From contig CM060965.1 of NCBI GenBank assembly GCA_030765045.1, forward strand, positions 67,032,787-67,096,786: DNA of 64,000 nucleotides, given 5' to 3'. The DNA comes from Tenodera sinensis (Eukaryota; Arthropoda; Insecta; Mantodea; Mantidae). Of this stretch, positions 35,543 through 47,959 are shown one piece after another. The position numbers and the translations under genes are program-made. Each line of letters starts with the position of its first letter. The first letter of the stretch is position 1. Below the pieces are notes generated by a model. It was not told the DNA's origin and did not search any database. It was given only the letters and a program-made list of their open reading frames with translations.

Positions 35543-37180
35543 ATCCGACGATTACGTAAACGACTGTATGGCGTTTACATTACGACTCTGTGAAAACGGT
35601 ATGAAGACTGCCTTGACGATTAGATGAAAACTGCCCGGCGATTACATGAAGACTGGCGTGACGATTACATGAAGACTGGCCTGATGATTATATGAAAACT
35701 GTCCTGCGATTACATGAAGACTGGCCTGACGATTATATGAAAACTGTCCTGCTATTACATGAAGACTGGCCTGACGATTATATGAAAACTGCCCGGCAAT
35801 TACATGAAGACTGTCCTGACGATTACATGAAGACTGGCCTGACGATTACATGAAGACTGGCCTGACGATTATATGAAAACTGTCCTGCGATTACATGAAG
35901 ACTGACCTGACGACTATATGAAAACTGCCCGGCAATTACATGAAGACTGTCCTGACGATTACATAAAGACTGGCCTGACGATTATATGAAAACTGCCCGG
36001 CAATTACATGAAGACTGTCCTGACGATTACATGAAGACTGGCCTGACGACTATATGAAAACTGCCCGGCAATTACATGAAGACTGGCCTGACGACTATAT
36101 GAAAACTGCCCGGCAATTACATGAAGACTGGCCTGACGATTATATGAAAACTGTCCGGCAATTACATGAAGACTGGCCTGACGACTATATGAAAACTGCC
36201 CGGCAATTACATGAAGACTGTCCTGACGATTACATGAAGACTGGCCTGACGATTATATGAAAACTGTCCTGCGATTACATGAAGACTGTCCTGACGATTA
36301 TATGAAAACTGTCCTGACGATTATATGAAGACTGGCCTGACGATTACATGAAGACTGGCCTGACGATTATATGAAAACTGTCCTGCGATTACATGAAGAC
36401 TGTCCTGACGATTATATGAAAACTGTCCTGACGATTACATGAAGACTGGCCTGACGATTATATGAAGACTGTCCTGACGATTACATGAAGACTGGCCTGA
36501 CGATTATATGAAAACTGTCCTGCGATTACATGAAGACTGTCCTGACGATTATATGAAAACTGTCCTGACGATTATATGAAGACTGGCCTGACGATTACAT
36601 GAAGACTGGCCTGACGATTATATGAAAACTGTCCTGCGATTACATGAAGACTGTCCTGACGATTATATGAAAACTGTCCTGACGATTACATGAAGACTGG
36701 CCTGATGATTATATGAAGACTGTCCTGACGATTACATGAAGACTGGCCTGACGATTATATGAAGACTGTCCTGACGATTACATGAAGACTGGCCTGACGA
36801 TTATATGAAAACTGTCCTGCGATTACATGAAGACTGTCCTGACGATTATATGAAAACTGTCCTGACGATTATATGAAGACTGGCCTGACGATTACATGAA
36901 GACTGGCCTGACGATTATATGAAAACTGTCCTGCGATTACATGAAGACTGTCCTGACGATTATATGAAAACTGTCCTGACGATTACATGAAGACTGGCCT
37001 GACGATTATATGAAAACTGCCCGGCAATTACATGAAGACTGTCCTGACGATTACATGAAGATTGGCCTGACGATTAGATGAAAACTGTCCGGCGATTACA
37101 TGAAGACTGTCCTGACGATTACATGAAGACTGGCCTGACAATTATATGAAAACTGTCCGATATTACATGAAGACTGGAAT
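35543..37180 (+). repeat. Minisatellite of 22/23-bp units with higher-order structure
   Basis: About 70 tandem units of the type 'gattacatgaagactggcct' + 'gac' (23 bp) and 'gattatatgaaaactgtcct' + 'gc' (22 bp). The first ~60 bp are degenerate; the clean core is about 35600-37170. In the first half 22- and 23-bp variants alternate as a 45-bp dimer, which stays open in one frame (15-residue repeat, 36054-36260). In the second half the 'gcgatt' variant recurs at 36271, 36385, 36522, 36636, 36819 and 36933. Those are spacings of 114, 137, 114, 183 and 114 bp, showing block duplication of several units (251 and 297 bp). No spacers between units, so it is not a CRISPR array. Confidence 0.97.
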
Positions 37181-40100
37181 TTTTCCGATTTCCTGTATCT
37201 TTAAGCACGCGTGCCCCTGCAGTTTACTTCATTTTGATTGGGGAGCTTTCCAGACGATTTTACGCGTCTTAACATTTCATACTTAAATCGCGGATTTTCA
37301 TTGGGGCTTCTCCATTCCCTCCTTCAAACTGCCATCTTGGATCAGGGAATCCCCCGAGTTTTATTCAGTGAGATGTTCCGTCTCACTCTTTCGGTTTCGG
37401 TACATTAATGGACAATGAGATAAAGGAGTGACACCTTACCAGATATGACAATAGATTCGCGGGCGGAGAGGGAGCATAACATGTGCACGTTTCTAGCTTT
37501 TTAACTTCAGGTCCCGGACAGTGCTTTAACTTCTACACTTCAAGACTTAATAACATTACAATTACAAGTGCAATTACACACATGCATAGAAACCAATATT
37601 TACATTTTACTTAATTATACCTAAGCACACTCATTATATTTGTCACTTAAGGGAAAAGAGTATTATTAGAGGCTTCCCGGTCTAAAAGTACCGTCTCAGG
37701 GCACAGACACACCTTTCGGAATCCTTTTTACCGCCTTTAAATAATCACGTTTTAAACCATGATGTGTTTATTATGAATACGGAATTATTGATATGGGGTC
37801 ATAAAATACGTCTTAAAGGATTTACATACTTTTTAATTCTTAAGCTTCTTTTACTTAGGATTTCTGCTGTTTTTAAATGTATACAATTGGCAACACAGCT
37901 ACCTTTGTATTTGAACATTGAAGACTGTTGTGCATTCACCACACCATTGTTGGTGATGTACGTTGTTGAAGTTATTCAGTTTGTAATTGTATAGTACTCT
38001 GAACATTGGAGACTCACCAGATCATTGTTGGTGATATTAATTGTTGGCATTATTCAGTTTGTTTAATATTTTGCACAGAAATATGACTCTTCGATGTGCT
38101 GTTAGACAAGCTAAGGGTGTGCCTGAAGTTTCAAAAAAAGAAGAATTTACTGCCAGTTATGCAAGAGATGCAGAATGATAATATTGAAAGTGGGGAAGAG
38201 GATTCTGATACCATTGACTCTGAAAGCAACTGTAACATAACATAACAAATATGATTCTGGAAGAAACAGGGTACGAGGGTTAATGCCATACGTACATCTT
38301 TTAAATGAAGCTGAAAACATGTTTAGAACACAGCGTATAGAACTATGTATTGTACTTCAGTTCATCATGTATATTGCAGATTCAGACAACAGCCCACGAT
38401 TATGTGCTTGGAACGGGTTTCATTGGAACACACCAAGTTGCAAAACAACTCAATAGTACATCCATGCATCCATAATGCGAGGCTAAACGTCCCCCAACAC
38501 ATATCATTAGAAAGAACACGAGTTTAAACAAACATACTACAAGGTTTCATACATCGTAGGCGGTGCTTTAAAGTTAGGTTCATCTCTTGGTCTAGCTTAC
38601 ATTTAAGTTTTAGTTTTAGCTAGGTACGCAATAGATACCGATTACTTTGATCGTAAATAAATCCTATGTATAGTTTAAGAAATAATCTTAATGGAATTAA
38701 ATGATGCATGTTTAGACGAACGATCTTGCTGATTTACTTCCATCATTGCAAAATTTTCCATTTTTGGCAATTAAAAAATGCTACACAGCAAGTGAAGTGA
38801 CTGAATGGTATATTGCATGTGAACTTAAAAATGCATAGTCTTATGAGAGAAGGAAACCCTATAGAAAAGTTTTATCTCTGTCAAATGGGAACAGACATTT
38901 AATGTGATTTAATGTAGTCATACGTAAAACCTGGACAATACTAAAACATCCAAAATAATGTGAAGCAATGATGATACATCGTCAAAAAAGATATTCAAAC
39001 GTTGAAATGGTATAGACTTTATCGAATAAACCAAAACAAATTGTTAAATAATATCTAACGGATGTCCTCTTTTCTGGTGTAAAAGATAACACAGTGATTG
39101 AGTGTACCGAACTGTGTAGAACTCCAAATGCTGTAGATAAATGTGCAAGTGTTAGGTGGGATTGATGCGGGATGAAAAACGTATGATCATTTTAAAACAG
39201 TTTCCACGCCACTTTGGGGAGAAAGTGAGCACATCTTTCTATGTACAGTATGCCACGCTTTGCATCGTGCTGTTTTGCAAATAGTTCTAAAAAATATTGG
39301 CTTATGTAATATGCTTCCTTGTACAGATATAACACTAATCAGCACGGATACGCATATCTGCATTAAAGATCACGCTAACATTGCGTTATTTAGAGGCGCG
39401 CACGGAATTTATAAGGCATGCTTTCTACCCAAAGGATAAGTAACTGTTTCTTAAATTTCCCGTTTATTATGGTTTCTGTTTATTAGTGGATTTCTGTCTG
39501 AAGTAAGAAAACTCGGATGTTTGAAGAATCAGCTTAGTCTATATTCACCTCACAGGCTAGGTCATCATAGACTAGGGATGCCAATAAATTGGCAGAAATT
39601 ATTTGTGACAAGTGTTATCCTACTTTGGGCCTTCCACCACCGTGCGTTGCGGGACTTGACGGTACCCAAACCGAAGAACAAAATAGGCAGATACGTTAAA
39701 TCTCGTGCCTCTCCATTAACACTCTGTCATGGACAATACATCCTTGAGTTAAGTATTAATTAGAGCTGCATTCCGTGGCTGTGTATAATAAATTCATTGT
39801 CTGCTCCATTTGCAATCGATGAATTTAACTGTCTACCCGCTTTTCACCATCTTAATTCTCATGGCGTTACTTTGTCGATCGGCGATTCAATTTTTATACA
39901 ATAGGCAATTGTTCAATGATTAATGTCAGTCCTATGGTCCCTTAAGTTTACCAGAGAAACATACAGCGTTAGCGATTTCCGAAATATTTTATGTTTACTT
40001 ACAGTTTATGCCGCACTTATTTGTTTTAAAATATTCACTTACAGCTGATCTCACTTCTGAAATAGTCACCTGGTGACTTAAAAGGCTGAATGTTGTTTCG

Positions 40101-41000
40101 CCATGCCACATACAACCAAAACCATATTCACTAATTTAAACGAGTTTTGGCAAACATAATTAAGAATAGCAGTCATAATAAAAGTACGTTTTATATGAAT
40201 ACTCGGGATAAAAGTTGATGGCTGTAAATTGATGAGCAAGGAAAGTAGCGTAATTGAAATTTTAATCGGAAGCAAAATCGTTAACAACCTCAGAATCTTG
40301 TCTATTTTGTTACAGGAGTGTCACCTTGTCACCTTAAATCTCTCACATGTATTTTAGACTGTCTATATGTATATATACATCTGCACCAGAGAAAATGCAT
40401 TAATTGACACTGATGCATTAATTTCGAAAATCAGTGGAAAGCTCAATGTGCTAATGAGAAGGGAGGGGTTGTACTGTATAAATCGGTACATATCTATCTT
40501 TTTTTAATTTGTTCACTGTACCAGCCAGTCGCTTTTTATTTATTTTTCCATACGGGCTGCATTTTAGCCCGGAATCTGCAATAGCTGGTCAATTAAAAGA
40601 CGACAAGACCGGAGAACATTTTTTTAAATGTGCTCTGCAACGATAGATTATGCAATTATAACTTCCATTCCAAATTGATGACGTGTTATTTATGTTTGCA
40701 CTATGTCAGTGTTTCAAAATATGTGATGAAAAAAGAAATGTGATGGAATGGACTCCGTAATTATTCCGCAGTAGCAAAAGTTTCGAACGCTCTGCGCCAT
40801 TTTAAAACATTATAAAGTATTGGCTTTGTAATGAATAAATTACTTTTTTTAATTTAAGAAAATTAAGCATTGCAGTAATGCCATTCTAAATACAAAAGAG
40901 CCAACATATGTCTGCTCCATAAATCATTGCGCCGGTTCTAAGGCAGTTTAGAATACACGGATTCAGCGTTTGTATGAAAGTTTGAACATATTATGTTATA
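37181..41000. other. Long non-coding stretch
   Basis: No gene recognised in 3.8 kb. A frame near 38153-38245 reads as an acidic segment (Glu/Asp/Ser-rich), reminiscent of transposase N termini, but nothing downstream confirms it. Other open frames (37764-37994, 38345-38527, 39521-39763) lack motifs. Confidence 0.45.
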
Positions 41001-41815
41001 TGCAATGCTGCCATTAAAACGGTTTATTATGACAGCATAAATCATACGGAATTACCCTGGCACTTATGCCATAAAATGAATGACGCAGCTACCAGCAAAT
41101 AGACAGTAATGACGTCATCACCGCCGCAACTTAAGTTCTCCAATTTGCCTATAAGAAAACCTGAAATCGCCAGACTCCCAAATGCAGCAATATTCAAACA
41201 CAAGAGTCACCTCATTAAATTGATATTACAACCAAAACCAGCAACAGTATAGTACATATTAATCAAAGCTTACGTTTCTTGACATAAACTCTCAGCACTC
41301 TTGTCCTCATTCAAAATGTCAAGCGGAATACAATCTGTATTTTAAGCAGTTTTAACATTACCTTCCATTTTCCTCTATAACTGTTGTAACAAACAAACAT
41401 TTGCTTAGTAACCATATTACGTCATATGTCTGTGATCTCTGATACATTATAATTGTTTTCATTTAGCAAATTTATTAATTATTCTTAAGTATTTTAATGC
41501 TAAAATTGCATACACGTTCTATGTTCTCCTTCGCTCACACGCTAAGCATATACTCGTGTCACAGTCAGCCAAATTATGCACTATACCGCTCGCAAAAGTT
41601 AAAGGCATGTGAACGCTGGCCAATGCTCAAGCAGAGCGCTATTGCCAAGCGTAGTGCATGTACCGGCAGAGGGTCTGCACATAAGGTTGTGTGAGATGCA
41701 TGCACCACATTCGGCAGCGCTGGTAGGAGGGGCAAGCGTAGGATTCGCTGGAGTCCGCAGTACGCCCCGCCTCCATATGCCTTTAAGTTTTGCGAAGATT
41801 ATAGTTACATAAATA
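41001..41815 (+). repeat. Dispersed repeat J, copy 2 (filled site)
   Basis: Same blocks and order as 18.82-19.51 kb: 'ttaaaacggtttattatgac', 'gtaatgacgtcatcacc', 'aatgtcaagcggaatacaat', 'accttccattttcctctata' and 'accatattacgtcatat'. It then runs to 'gcacta', where a 218-bp element is inserted, and resumes with 'gttacataaata'. Confidence 0.85.
41584..41801. mobile_element. 218-bp MITE in repeat J, TA duplication
   Basis: The ends are inverted repeats of about 27 bp with roughly 21 matches; the best part is 'tcgcaaaa' with 'ttaaaggcat'. TA flanks both sides (41582-41583 and 41802-41803). Repeat J copy 1 at 19.49 kb shows the empty site 'cactagttacata', giving exact boundaries. The interior is GC-rich compared with its surroundings, and short frames there (41497-41865 on both strands) are not genes. 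Superfamily unknown; TA duplication suits Tc1/mariner-type MITEs. Confidence 0.85.
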
Positions 41816-42079
41816 ATAGTAAAATCAAGCCACCAAGTCATACCATAGATAAACAAAAGGGGCAATTTTTAACATGATATGAAGGCAAGTTCTTATTTAC
41901 AGAGGAAATTATTCACCGTAAACAAAGTAACGTTTTAAACTGAATTTACCTTGCAAGTGTATGCATACATGTGCAGTATTATTTTACGTGAAAAAGCTGG
42001 TAAATTTTGCCAGAAAGCTAGTAAGAACAAAAAGCAGAGGGTAGCACTAATAGTTATCTAGGAGACCTCACCGATCGTT

Positions 42080-42590
42080 AGTGAGTAAAGTTAAAGCAAC
42101 AGAGGGCAGAGCATCGTATGCAGGTCACCCTTTGTGCTTCTAACGCGATCTCTGGCAGGGATGGTTGAGGGAAGAGACCCAAAGGCTGACCAAGTCCAGA
42201 TGACGACGTGCACTAGCCTGGACAGAGTCCTTATGGTTTCAGTTCGAACTCACCCAATGCCGCTCAAACTCACCCACAAGCCCCTAACTCCCAGGAGTCT
42301 CCCGAAGGCAGACTAAGTAGTTCCAAAGGACACAATGTAACACAGCTTCACCGTCCGGCTGCAATACGCTCAACACTGTTTGCTGGTCCTATAAGCATCA
42401 GATGAAAATGAAGGAAATGTGCAGAAAAGTCGTGGTAGAAGAGGAACTATCCCAGCATTCGCCTACCGACCGAAGAATCCACGAAACACCCATGAGTCAG
42501 AGCGGGCGGTCACCGGGAATCGAACCCGACAGCACCTGAATGCGAACCTCGCACTTTATAGCTAGTCCATCACGTTCGGTGATCCTTAAT
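42080..42590 (-). repeat. tRNA-headed SINE, family A, copy 4
   Basis: On the minus strand the head at about 42590 reads 'cgtgatggactagctata' (A box) and 'tcgggttcgattcccggtga' (B box, about 42513-42532). Next comes 'catgggtgtttcgtgg', then a body with 'agtctgccttcgggagac' and 'tggtcagcctttgggtct'. The 3' end lies near 'gccctctgttgctttaac'. Matches copies at 3.5, 15.2 and 22.8 kb. Confidence 0.75.
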
Positions 42591-43089
42591 AGGACTGCAG
42601 CATATAAAAGGGATCTAAGCAGAAAAAAGTTGTGTTACAGCGTGTACTGAAACTCAATTGGATGACTTAGAAGTAAATCTTTCATACAGCGACACTTCTA
42701 GAAAGCGCTGTAAACTCTTATGAATTGCTGTATACTGTTCTCTCCACAGAGAAAGGTGCTGATATAGTTTATAGTATGTTTTATAACCAGTAATAAAAAT
42801 CCCGAGCTTAATAATAAAAAGCACGAGCTTAACTTCTCGTGAAGTACAGAGGAATTTACAAACACTGCCTCTCCTGCTTGTTTTAGCATTGAAAACTCGG
42901 AGCGCATTGAGGGCGTACGAACTATTGAGTGTTTTAAATCAAAAGTACACCTTAATAACACCGAAAATGCTTTGAATGGGCACGGTGGAATGTATGTAAA
43001 GCACACTAAATTCTCCAGGAGTCTCTGCTGAAAATTCTACCTTATAATTTCAAATATGTCCCTGCTTGAAATTTCTTTAACAGATCAGT
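42591..43089. other. Non-coding sequence
   Basis: The 102-codon minus-strand frame at 42698-43006 has no motif. Nothing else recognised. Confidence 0.4.
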
Positions 43090-43335
43090 GGCTGTCTTCT
43101 GTGGTCTAGGATAGATGACTTGCTAGTCTTTGGCCGCGGGTTCAAGCCAGCAGAGGGCGATGGAGTCTTTAGACGTAAAGATCCTTAGCATGGCAGGTAA
43201 AGGCGGTGGTCCCTTGTAAATTTACACCTAAAAGAACCCGAAGCCTCATTACAGAAGCCTCTGAGCAAAATTAAGCGGTTTTTCACGCCCAATAAAGTAT
43301 GGGAAGCTGAGAATCATAGCAGTTAAAAGACCATA
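43090..43335 (+). repeat. tRNA-headed SINE, family D, copy 3
   Basis: The head 'ttctgtggtctaggatagat' and B box 'ccgcgggttcaagcc' are followed by 'agagggcgatggagtc', 'ggcggtggtcccttg' and 'acccgaagcctcattacaga'. Then come 'gcaaaattaagcgg' and 'cacgcccaataaa'. Same body as 13.98-14.22 kb. Confidence 0.8.
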
Positions 43336-43409
43336 AATAAAAACTTTATTTACATCATTGGTTATATGGATTGGTGAATTAGCCGCATAAACATTTTTCT
43401 TGGCTCCAT

Positions 43410-43780
43410 TTAGTAATGCAGGGAACATCGCAATCCCAAACTCTGCCCATTCCGACCGTTATGAGCGTCCCTGGCCAGAGAATGCCTTCCTCGCAACTGG
43501 GAAAGGAATGGTGAGACAGGACCGGTAAGAGGGAGGGAGAGCAACCCAGAGTCTGGCATTACAATGTAGAAGATGACACGAACCGAAGATGAAATTGGTG
43601 AAAGGAAAGGTAATAATGCAGCAGTAGATAGAAAGACTGGCGGAGAAAAACGGAGAACGCGGAGAAAATCCGTTCTGACGCTGCCTCGACCACCACAAAC
43701 CCCACGTACAGCCCCTGGGGATCGAACCTGGCCTTGCTGAGAGGCAATTTGTCTAATCACTTGGCCATAGCGCCGCCTTT
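43410..43780 (-). repeat. tRNA-headed SINE, family F
   Basis: On the minus strand 'ggcgctatggccaagtgatt' (A box) and 'ggccaggttcgatcccca' (B box, about 43712-43730) open the element. A 'gttctccgtttttctccgcc' block follows, analogous to the pyrimidine-rich block of families A and B, with the body down to about 43410. A 152-codon minus-strand frame spanning this SINE and the adjacent AC repeat is not a gene. Confidence 0.7.
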
Positions 43781-43816
43781 CTTGTTGAGAGTCATCATAC
43801 CGGATTTTTAGATTAT

Positions 43817-43817
<1 letters not shown>

Positions 43818-43870
<53 letters not shown>
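43818..43870. repeat. (AC)n microsatellite
   Basis: Uninterrupted AC run of about 26 units. Confidence 0.95.
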
Positions 43871-43874
<4 letters not shown>

Positions 43875-46235
43875 CCAATCTTTACAATATTAGTTTAGAA
43901 ATTACAAATCAGTACCGTAATAACGCTTACTATAAGCATTTTTCGCTTGAAGCATGTATAGAAGAGTTTCTTTAGGTAACTTTCAGTGCTCCAGTTTTGT
44001 TGATGGACGACTGTGTTGCGGAGGAAACTTCCCAAAGGACCGATAATATAAGGTACGACCCGGAGCACTGCGCTCCTTTCCTTTTTCATTTTACTCCTCT
44101 GCTTGTCAGTCTCATCTTCATGGCGCGTAGAGGCCCACATAACAAAATTCTGAGCCTGCCCCAGGAATAGTCATTGATGATTGTTGATAAAAAAAGTACT
44201 CCATAGAACAGTGGATTAGATCTAAGTGCACGGTTTTGCATAGGTAGATACCTATACTTCCCACCGAGGTGATTTGACTTCTTTACATTGAAGCTGAAAC
44301 GTAAGTTTCTTTACTATTTTACTCTATAGTGCGTGGTTGAATAATAAAAAATAAAATTGGATGAATGATTGCCAATTGTCAACACTTCTTTATTATTTTG
44401 TACTGCAATTAGCGGAAAGAGGTAAAGTTTTAAAGGATGACATGTGTTTTCCATTTGTTGGTAAAATGAAACGTTTATCACAAACTAATATATGATTGGA
44501 TTCCAGCATGTCTGTTGGAATATATTCGTGAACCTAATCTTGGTAATATTACTTTGTGAAGACGGAACGTCAGGAATGTTGACAGGATACTGCTCGGAAA
44601 GCTTGAAAGTCACCTCTCCCCTCGTTCCTGCATTCCTTGCAGTAGCTGATAACAAACACATGGATGCTTGGTGAAATCAGTTTTTGACGCTGACGTGGTT
44701 TGGACTATTACTCTTCGTAGGTGTGAACGCATGCAAAGCAGCGGAAGTCACATTCACCTTCTCAGTCCTAATCTGTTGCTATATTGTGCAGATAATGTAT
44801 TCAATAATGTTGAGTTATCTCATTTACCTTTTACGATCTGTTGCCAGACTATGCAGATAATGTATTCAGTAATGTTCAGTTATCTCCTTTACCATAGATG
44901 AATTTGTTATTATGCTTTTTAATCGTCATATTTAAAATCTGCCTTCACTAGAAATCTGCATACTCATTTACTAACACTGTATATCTATGCACGGCATTTT
45001 GGGTATAAGCCCATATAATTTGATGGCTGGTACCTTAATATGTTTTCTCTCTCTTTCTCTCTTTTCGTCTAACACATTACATAATTAATAATGTTTTGTG
45101 CACGGTCGTAATGCACCACCAAATAAACGTCTGTCAGTATAGAGTTCCGGTTGCTTCCAAGCGTACACACGTTTAATAAATGACTGCTCTCCAGATAGCC
45201 TAGTGTCATTACCTTGTAGAAAACTTTTTCTGCTTTCAGAATTGTGGATAAACTTTTTAACGCATTAAAGTATTCAACTGATATAAAACAAATAACTTAC
45301 CAAAGATTTTATTTTATTCATATCAAGAATTCTTATCCTGTCGAACACAATGTAGAAATGAAATAGGTATTCGTCTTTGAACTTCAAGGCGACATTTCAA
45401 AAGCATTCCTTAAATTATTTTTGGCAGAAACTTGCAGTGCTCATATTACCAGCACGGATTCGTGATTTATATTATCACACGATCTGAGGTTCAATTAAAA
45501 ATAACCAAATTGTCGGTGTAAAGAAAAGTTTAAATAAACAAATAAATCATCTTGGTGTATATTAACACAACTTTAATCATTTTCGACACAGTTTCGAATA
45601 ATATTCAGGGTCTTCTTTCTAATCTATACTCAGTTAAAAAAAAAAAAAGTAAACAACACTTGCAAGACCAAGGGTACATATACCATCCGACTGAAGCCCA
45701 TAACAGTAAAGAAGTATAATAGGCCCTGGGGTTATTAGATGTCATTGTGAAATAAAAAACAAGTGTACAAAAATAAAAGCAAATTTGTAAGAAGCAATTA
45801 AAGGAATTTATACAGAGCAATTCAACTATTTCCTTGGATGAGTTATAAACAGTTACAACTAGCATGTGTTTCCAATATAAACTAAAGTTATGTGTGGTTT
45901 CCAAATATTAGAATACAGCCGAATTAAACAGTTTCAAGTGCAGATTTTTCAAATGTCATGAAAAGTCCTTTTCAAATGTCAGGAAGTTTCTGTATATGTG
46001 CTTCAATAGTTTATGTTCAATTTGAACCTCTTACTTACATCTCATATTTTATTTGTATATTGTTCTCGCAAAGATGTTTCTTGTAAATTTTTGTTGCGGT
46101 TTGTAAATAAAACCACGTACGCAATTTGTAATTGGAATTTTTTTATGCACGGAGTTTTTGTCATGCATGAAGTGATTAGAATCTTACTATTGGTAAAATT
46201 ACCAAACTTCAGCAACAGGTTATTTAAATAGCTAT
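43871..46235. other. Non-coding sequence with a 66-bp tandem duplication
   Basis: A 66-bp unit is duplicated at about 44771-44900 ('gcagataatgtattcaataa' and 'gcagataatgtattcagtaa'). No gene is called for the short frames at 44492-44901, 45605-45904 or 46013-46284. Confidence 0.5.
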
Positions 46236-46243
46236 TAGTAAAT

Positions 46244-46823
46244 AGACTATTCCACTCGTGCGTGTCATGGTTGAAATCAACCAATCATGTGCATAACAAC
46301 TTGAAATTTCAACCAATGAGAGCCTTCATTCGCGAAAAAATTATCACGTTTCATTATCACTTCCTCTGAATTTCATTATCTCCTACTTTGCTTTTATGTT
46401 ATGATCAGGTTAGAGAATCTAACTGCACTGTGCAATAGATGCGCAACAGCTGACGTAATTTGACACAGCAGAGGCGCTACTCAAATGTAAACATGGCTGA
46501 CTCTCGCTTCGGTGCTGAAATAGATGAAATAATTCGAATAGGGAAACCTCAGAACACAGAATAGAACAGGAACTATGTTTGGAATCAGTTTGACAAACTT
46601 TTTATTGAACGAAATTATAAATAAACAGCAGATACTCCAACTTATGACATTGTCAACATTTAAAAAAAATTGGAGCACTAATATGAGAATGTTGTAGGCC
46701 ATGCCAATGGGTAATGATGTATGTTTTCATGCTATATGTTTCTCTTAAGGGATTAATAATTACAATACAGCATTTAAATAACATTTCATTGGCAATATAA
46801 TCCTTTAATTCGTGAAATAGTCT
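46244..46823 (+). mobile_element. 580-bp DNA element with exact 8-bp target duplication
   Basis: An exact 'tagtaaat' flanks both sides (46236-46243 and 46824-46831). The ends 'agactattccactcgtg' and, inverted, 'agactatttcacgaatt' form an imperfect inverted repeat (first 8 bases exact). An ATG at 46492 opens a frame reading 'MADSRFGAEIDEI' then 'GKPQNTE' and stop. Downstream pieces in other frames (NYVWNQFDK; NWSTNMRM) look like the continuation of one small decayed protein. The 8-bp duplication suggests hAT or a related group. The reading frame reminds me loosely of N-terminal regions of transposon-derived proteins, but I cannot name it. Confidence 0.65.
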
Positions 46824-46831
46824 TAGTAAAT

Positions 46832-47861
46832 GCAACTGGTGATGGTCAAATTCTCTAGATAAATTGACAATCACTCGTGGCATTACTTATAACAGCGGAG
46901 GGCGTGGACTAATAGCTAACCGGTGTGTAGCAGAGTGGACGGAAATGACACATTTCTTTATAGAGAAGTCAGAAATGTTCGTTTAAAACGTTTCAGGGAT
47001 TATTGAAGAGAGAGATTTGAGAGATGCATTACTTCTCTACATCATTTGTAATATTCGTAATAATTATGTCCGGATGGGTTGTGTGCCACGGGTTACTTCT
47101 TTCTTTTAACTCTTTATATACAAAAGAGAAGATGCAAATGACGGAAAAGGACACAGAGAGTAGGAAAAAAATAAGCAGGATATTTCAGCAGATGGCAGTA
47201 TAAAGTAGTTTGAAGTTTCCCTAATATGATCATTAGCATGAACTCTCTGAACACAATATGCTGGTGACATTTTGGAATACTTGCTTGGTGAAAGAGGCTC
47301 TTTAACAAAGTACAACTGTTAGGTTCCTGTGCCATGGGGCAAAGCGCTGGTGCTCCAAGGGTTAATAAAGGCCACCGGAGTCACCTGTTCTATATATTCC
47401 TGAGCTTTCACAGATGAACGTTGTTCAAGAGCTGTGCTGGACCTTCCCAGAAATGAGGCGTTTTGATTATCTCTCTCTTCTCTCCTCTCCTCTTCTACCT
47501 CACTCCTCCCCTTTGCACGAACCGTGGTCAGTCCTTCACGGTAACTTCTGAAAACGCTGCAGGTACCGGTCAAATCAATGGCGAACTGTTTAGAAGCAGC
47601 CCAGTTAATTAAATTTGTTCCAAGTTGTTTGATTTAGCTGTAATATAAAATCCACGCTAAGTGTAATTACCTTGCAAGGGCGAAATTCAATAGAGAATAA
47701 TGAAACTGAACGTGCTCTCAACTTTCCTTTCAACCAAAAACCGTGGTAAAGACTGGTTCAGAAATTTATTTTCCTATCCTGGACCATCTGGGACTCCACC
47801 GGGAACAAAATATAAACATATAACTTTAACAAAGAGTATATCACCTCTTCTACTACTGGTA

Positions 47862-47862
<1 letters not shown>
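46832..47862. other. Non-coding sequence
   Basis: Nothing recognised. Minus-strand frames at 47106-47335 and 47319-47573 carry no motif. Confidence 0.45.

Positions 47863-47949
<87 letters not shown>
47863..47949. repeat. (TAA)n microsatellite
   Basis: About 29 TAA units ending 10 bp before the Tc1-like element. It creates poly-Ile frames on both strands. Confidence 0.97.
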
Positions 47950-47950
<1 letters not shown>

Positions 47951-47959
47951 GTAATAATA

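Noticed and set aside
35600..37170. Regular tandem array as a CRISPR locus
   Set aside because: Units are contiguous 22/23-mers with no unique spacers, and the context is eukaryotic.
38080..39480. piggyBac-like transposase relic
   Set aside because: Only an acidic, Ser/Asp/Glu-rich segment near 38.15-38.25 kb hints at it; no catalytic motif or terminal repeats could be read.
43410..43868. 152-codon minus-strand open frame, the longest in the window
   Set aside because: It begins in the (AC)n microsatellite and runs through a SINE; composition and position explain it.
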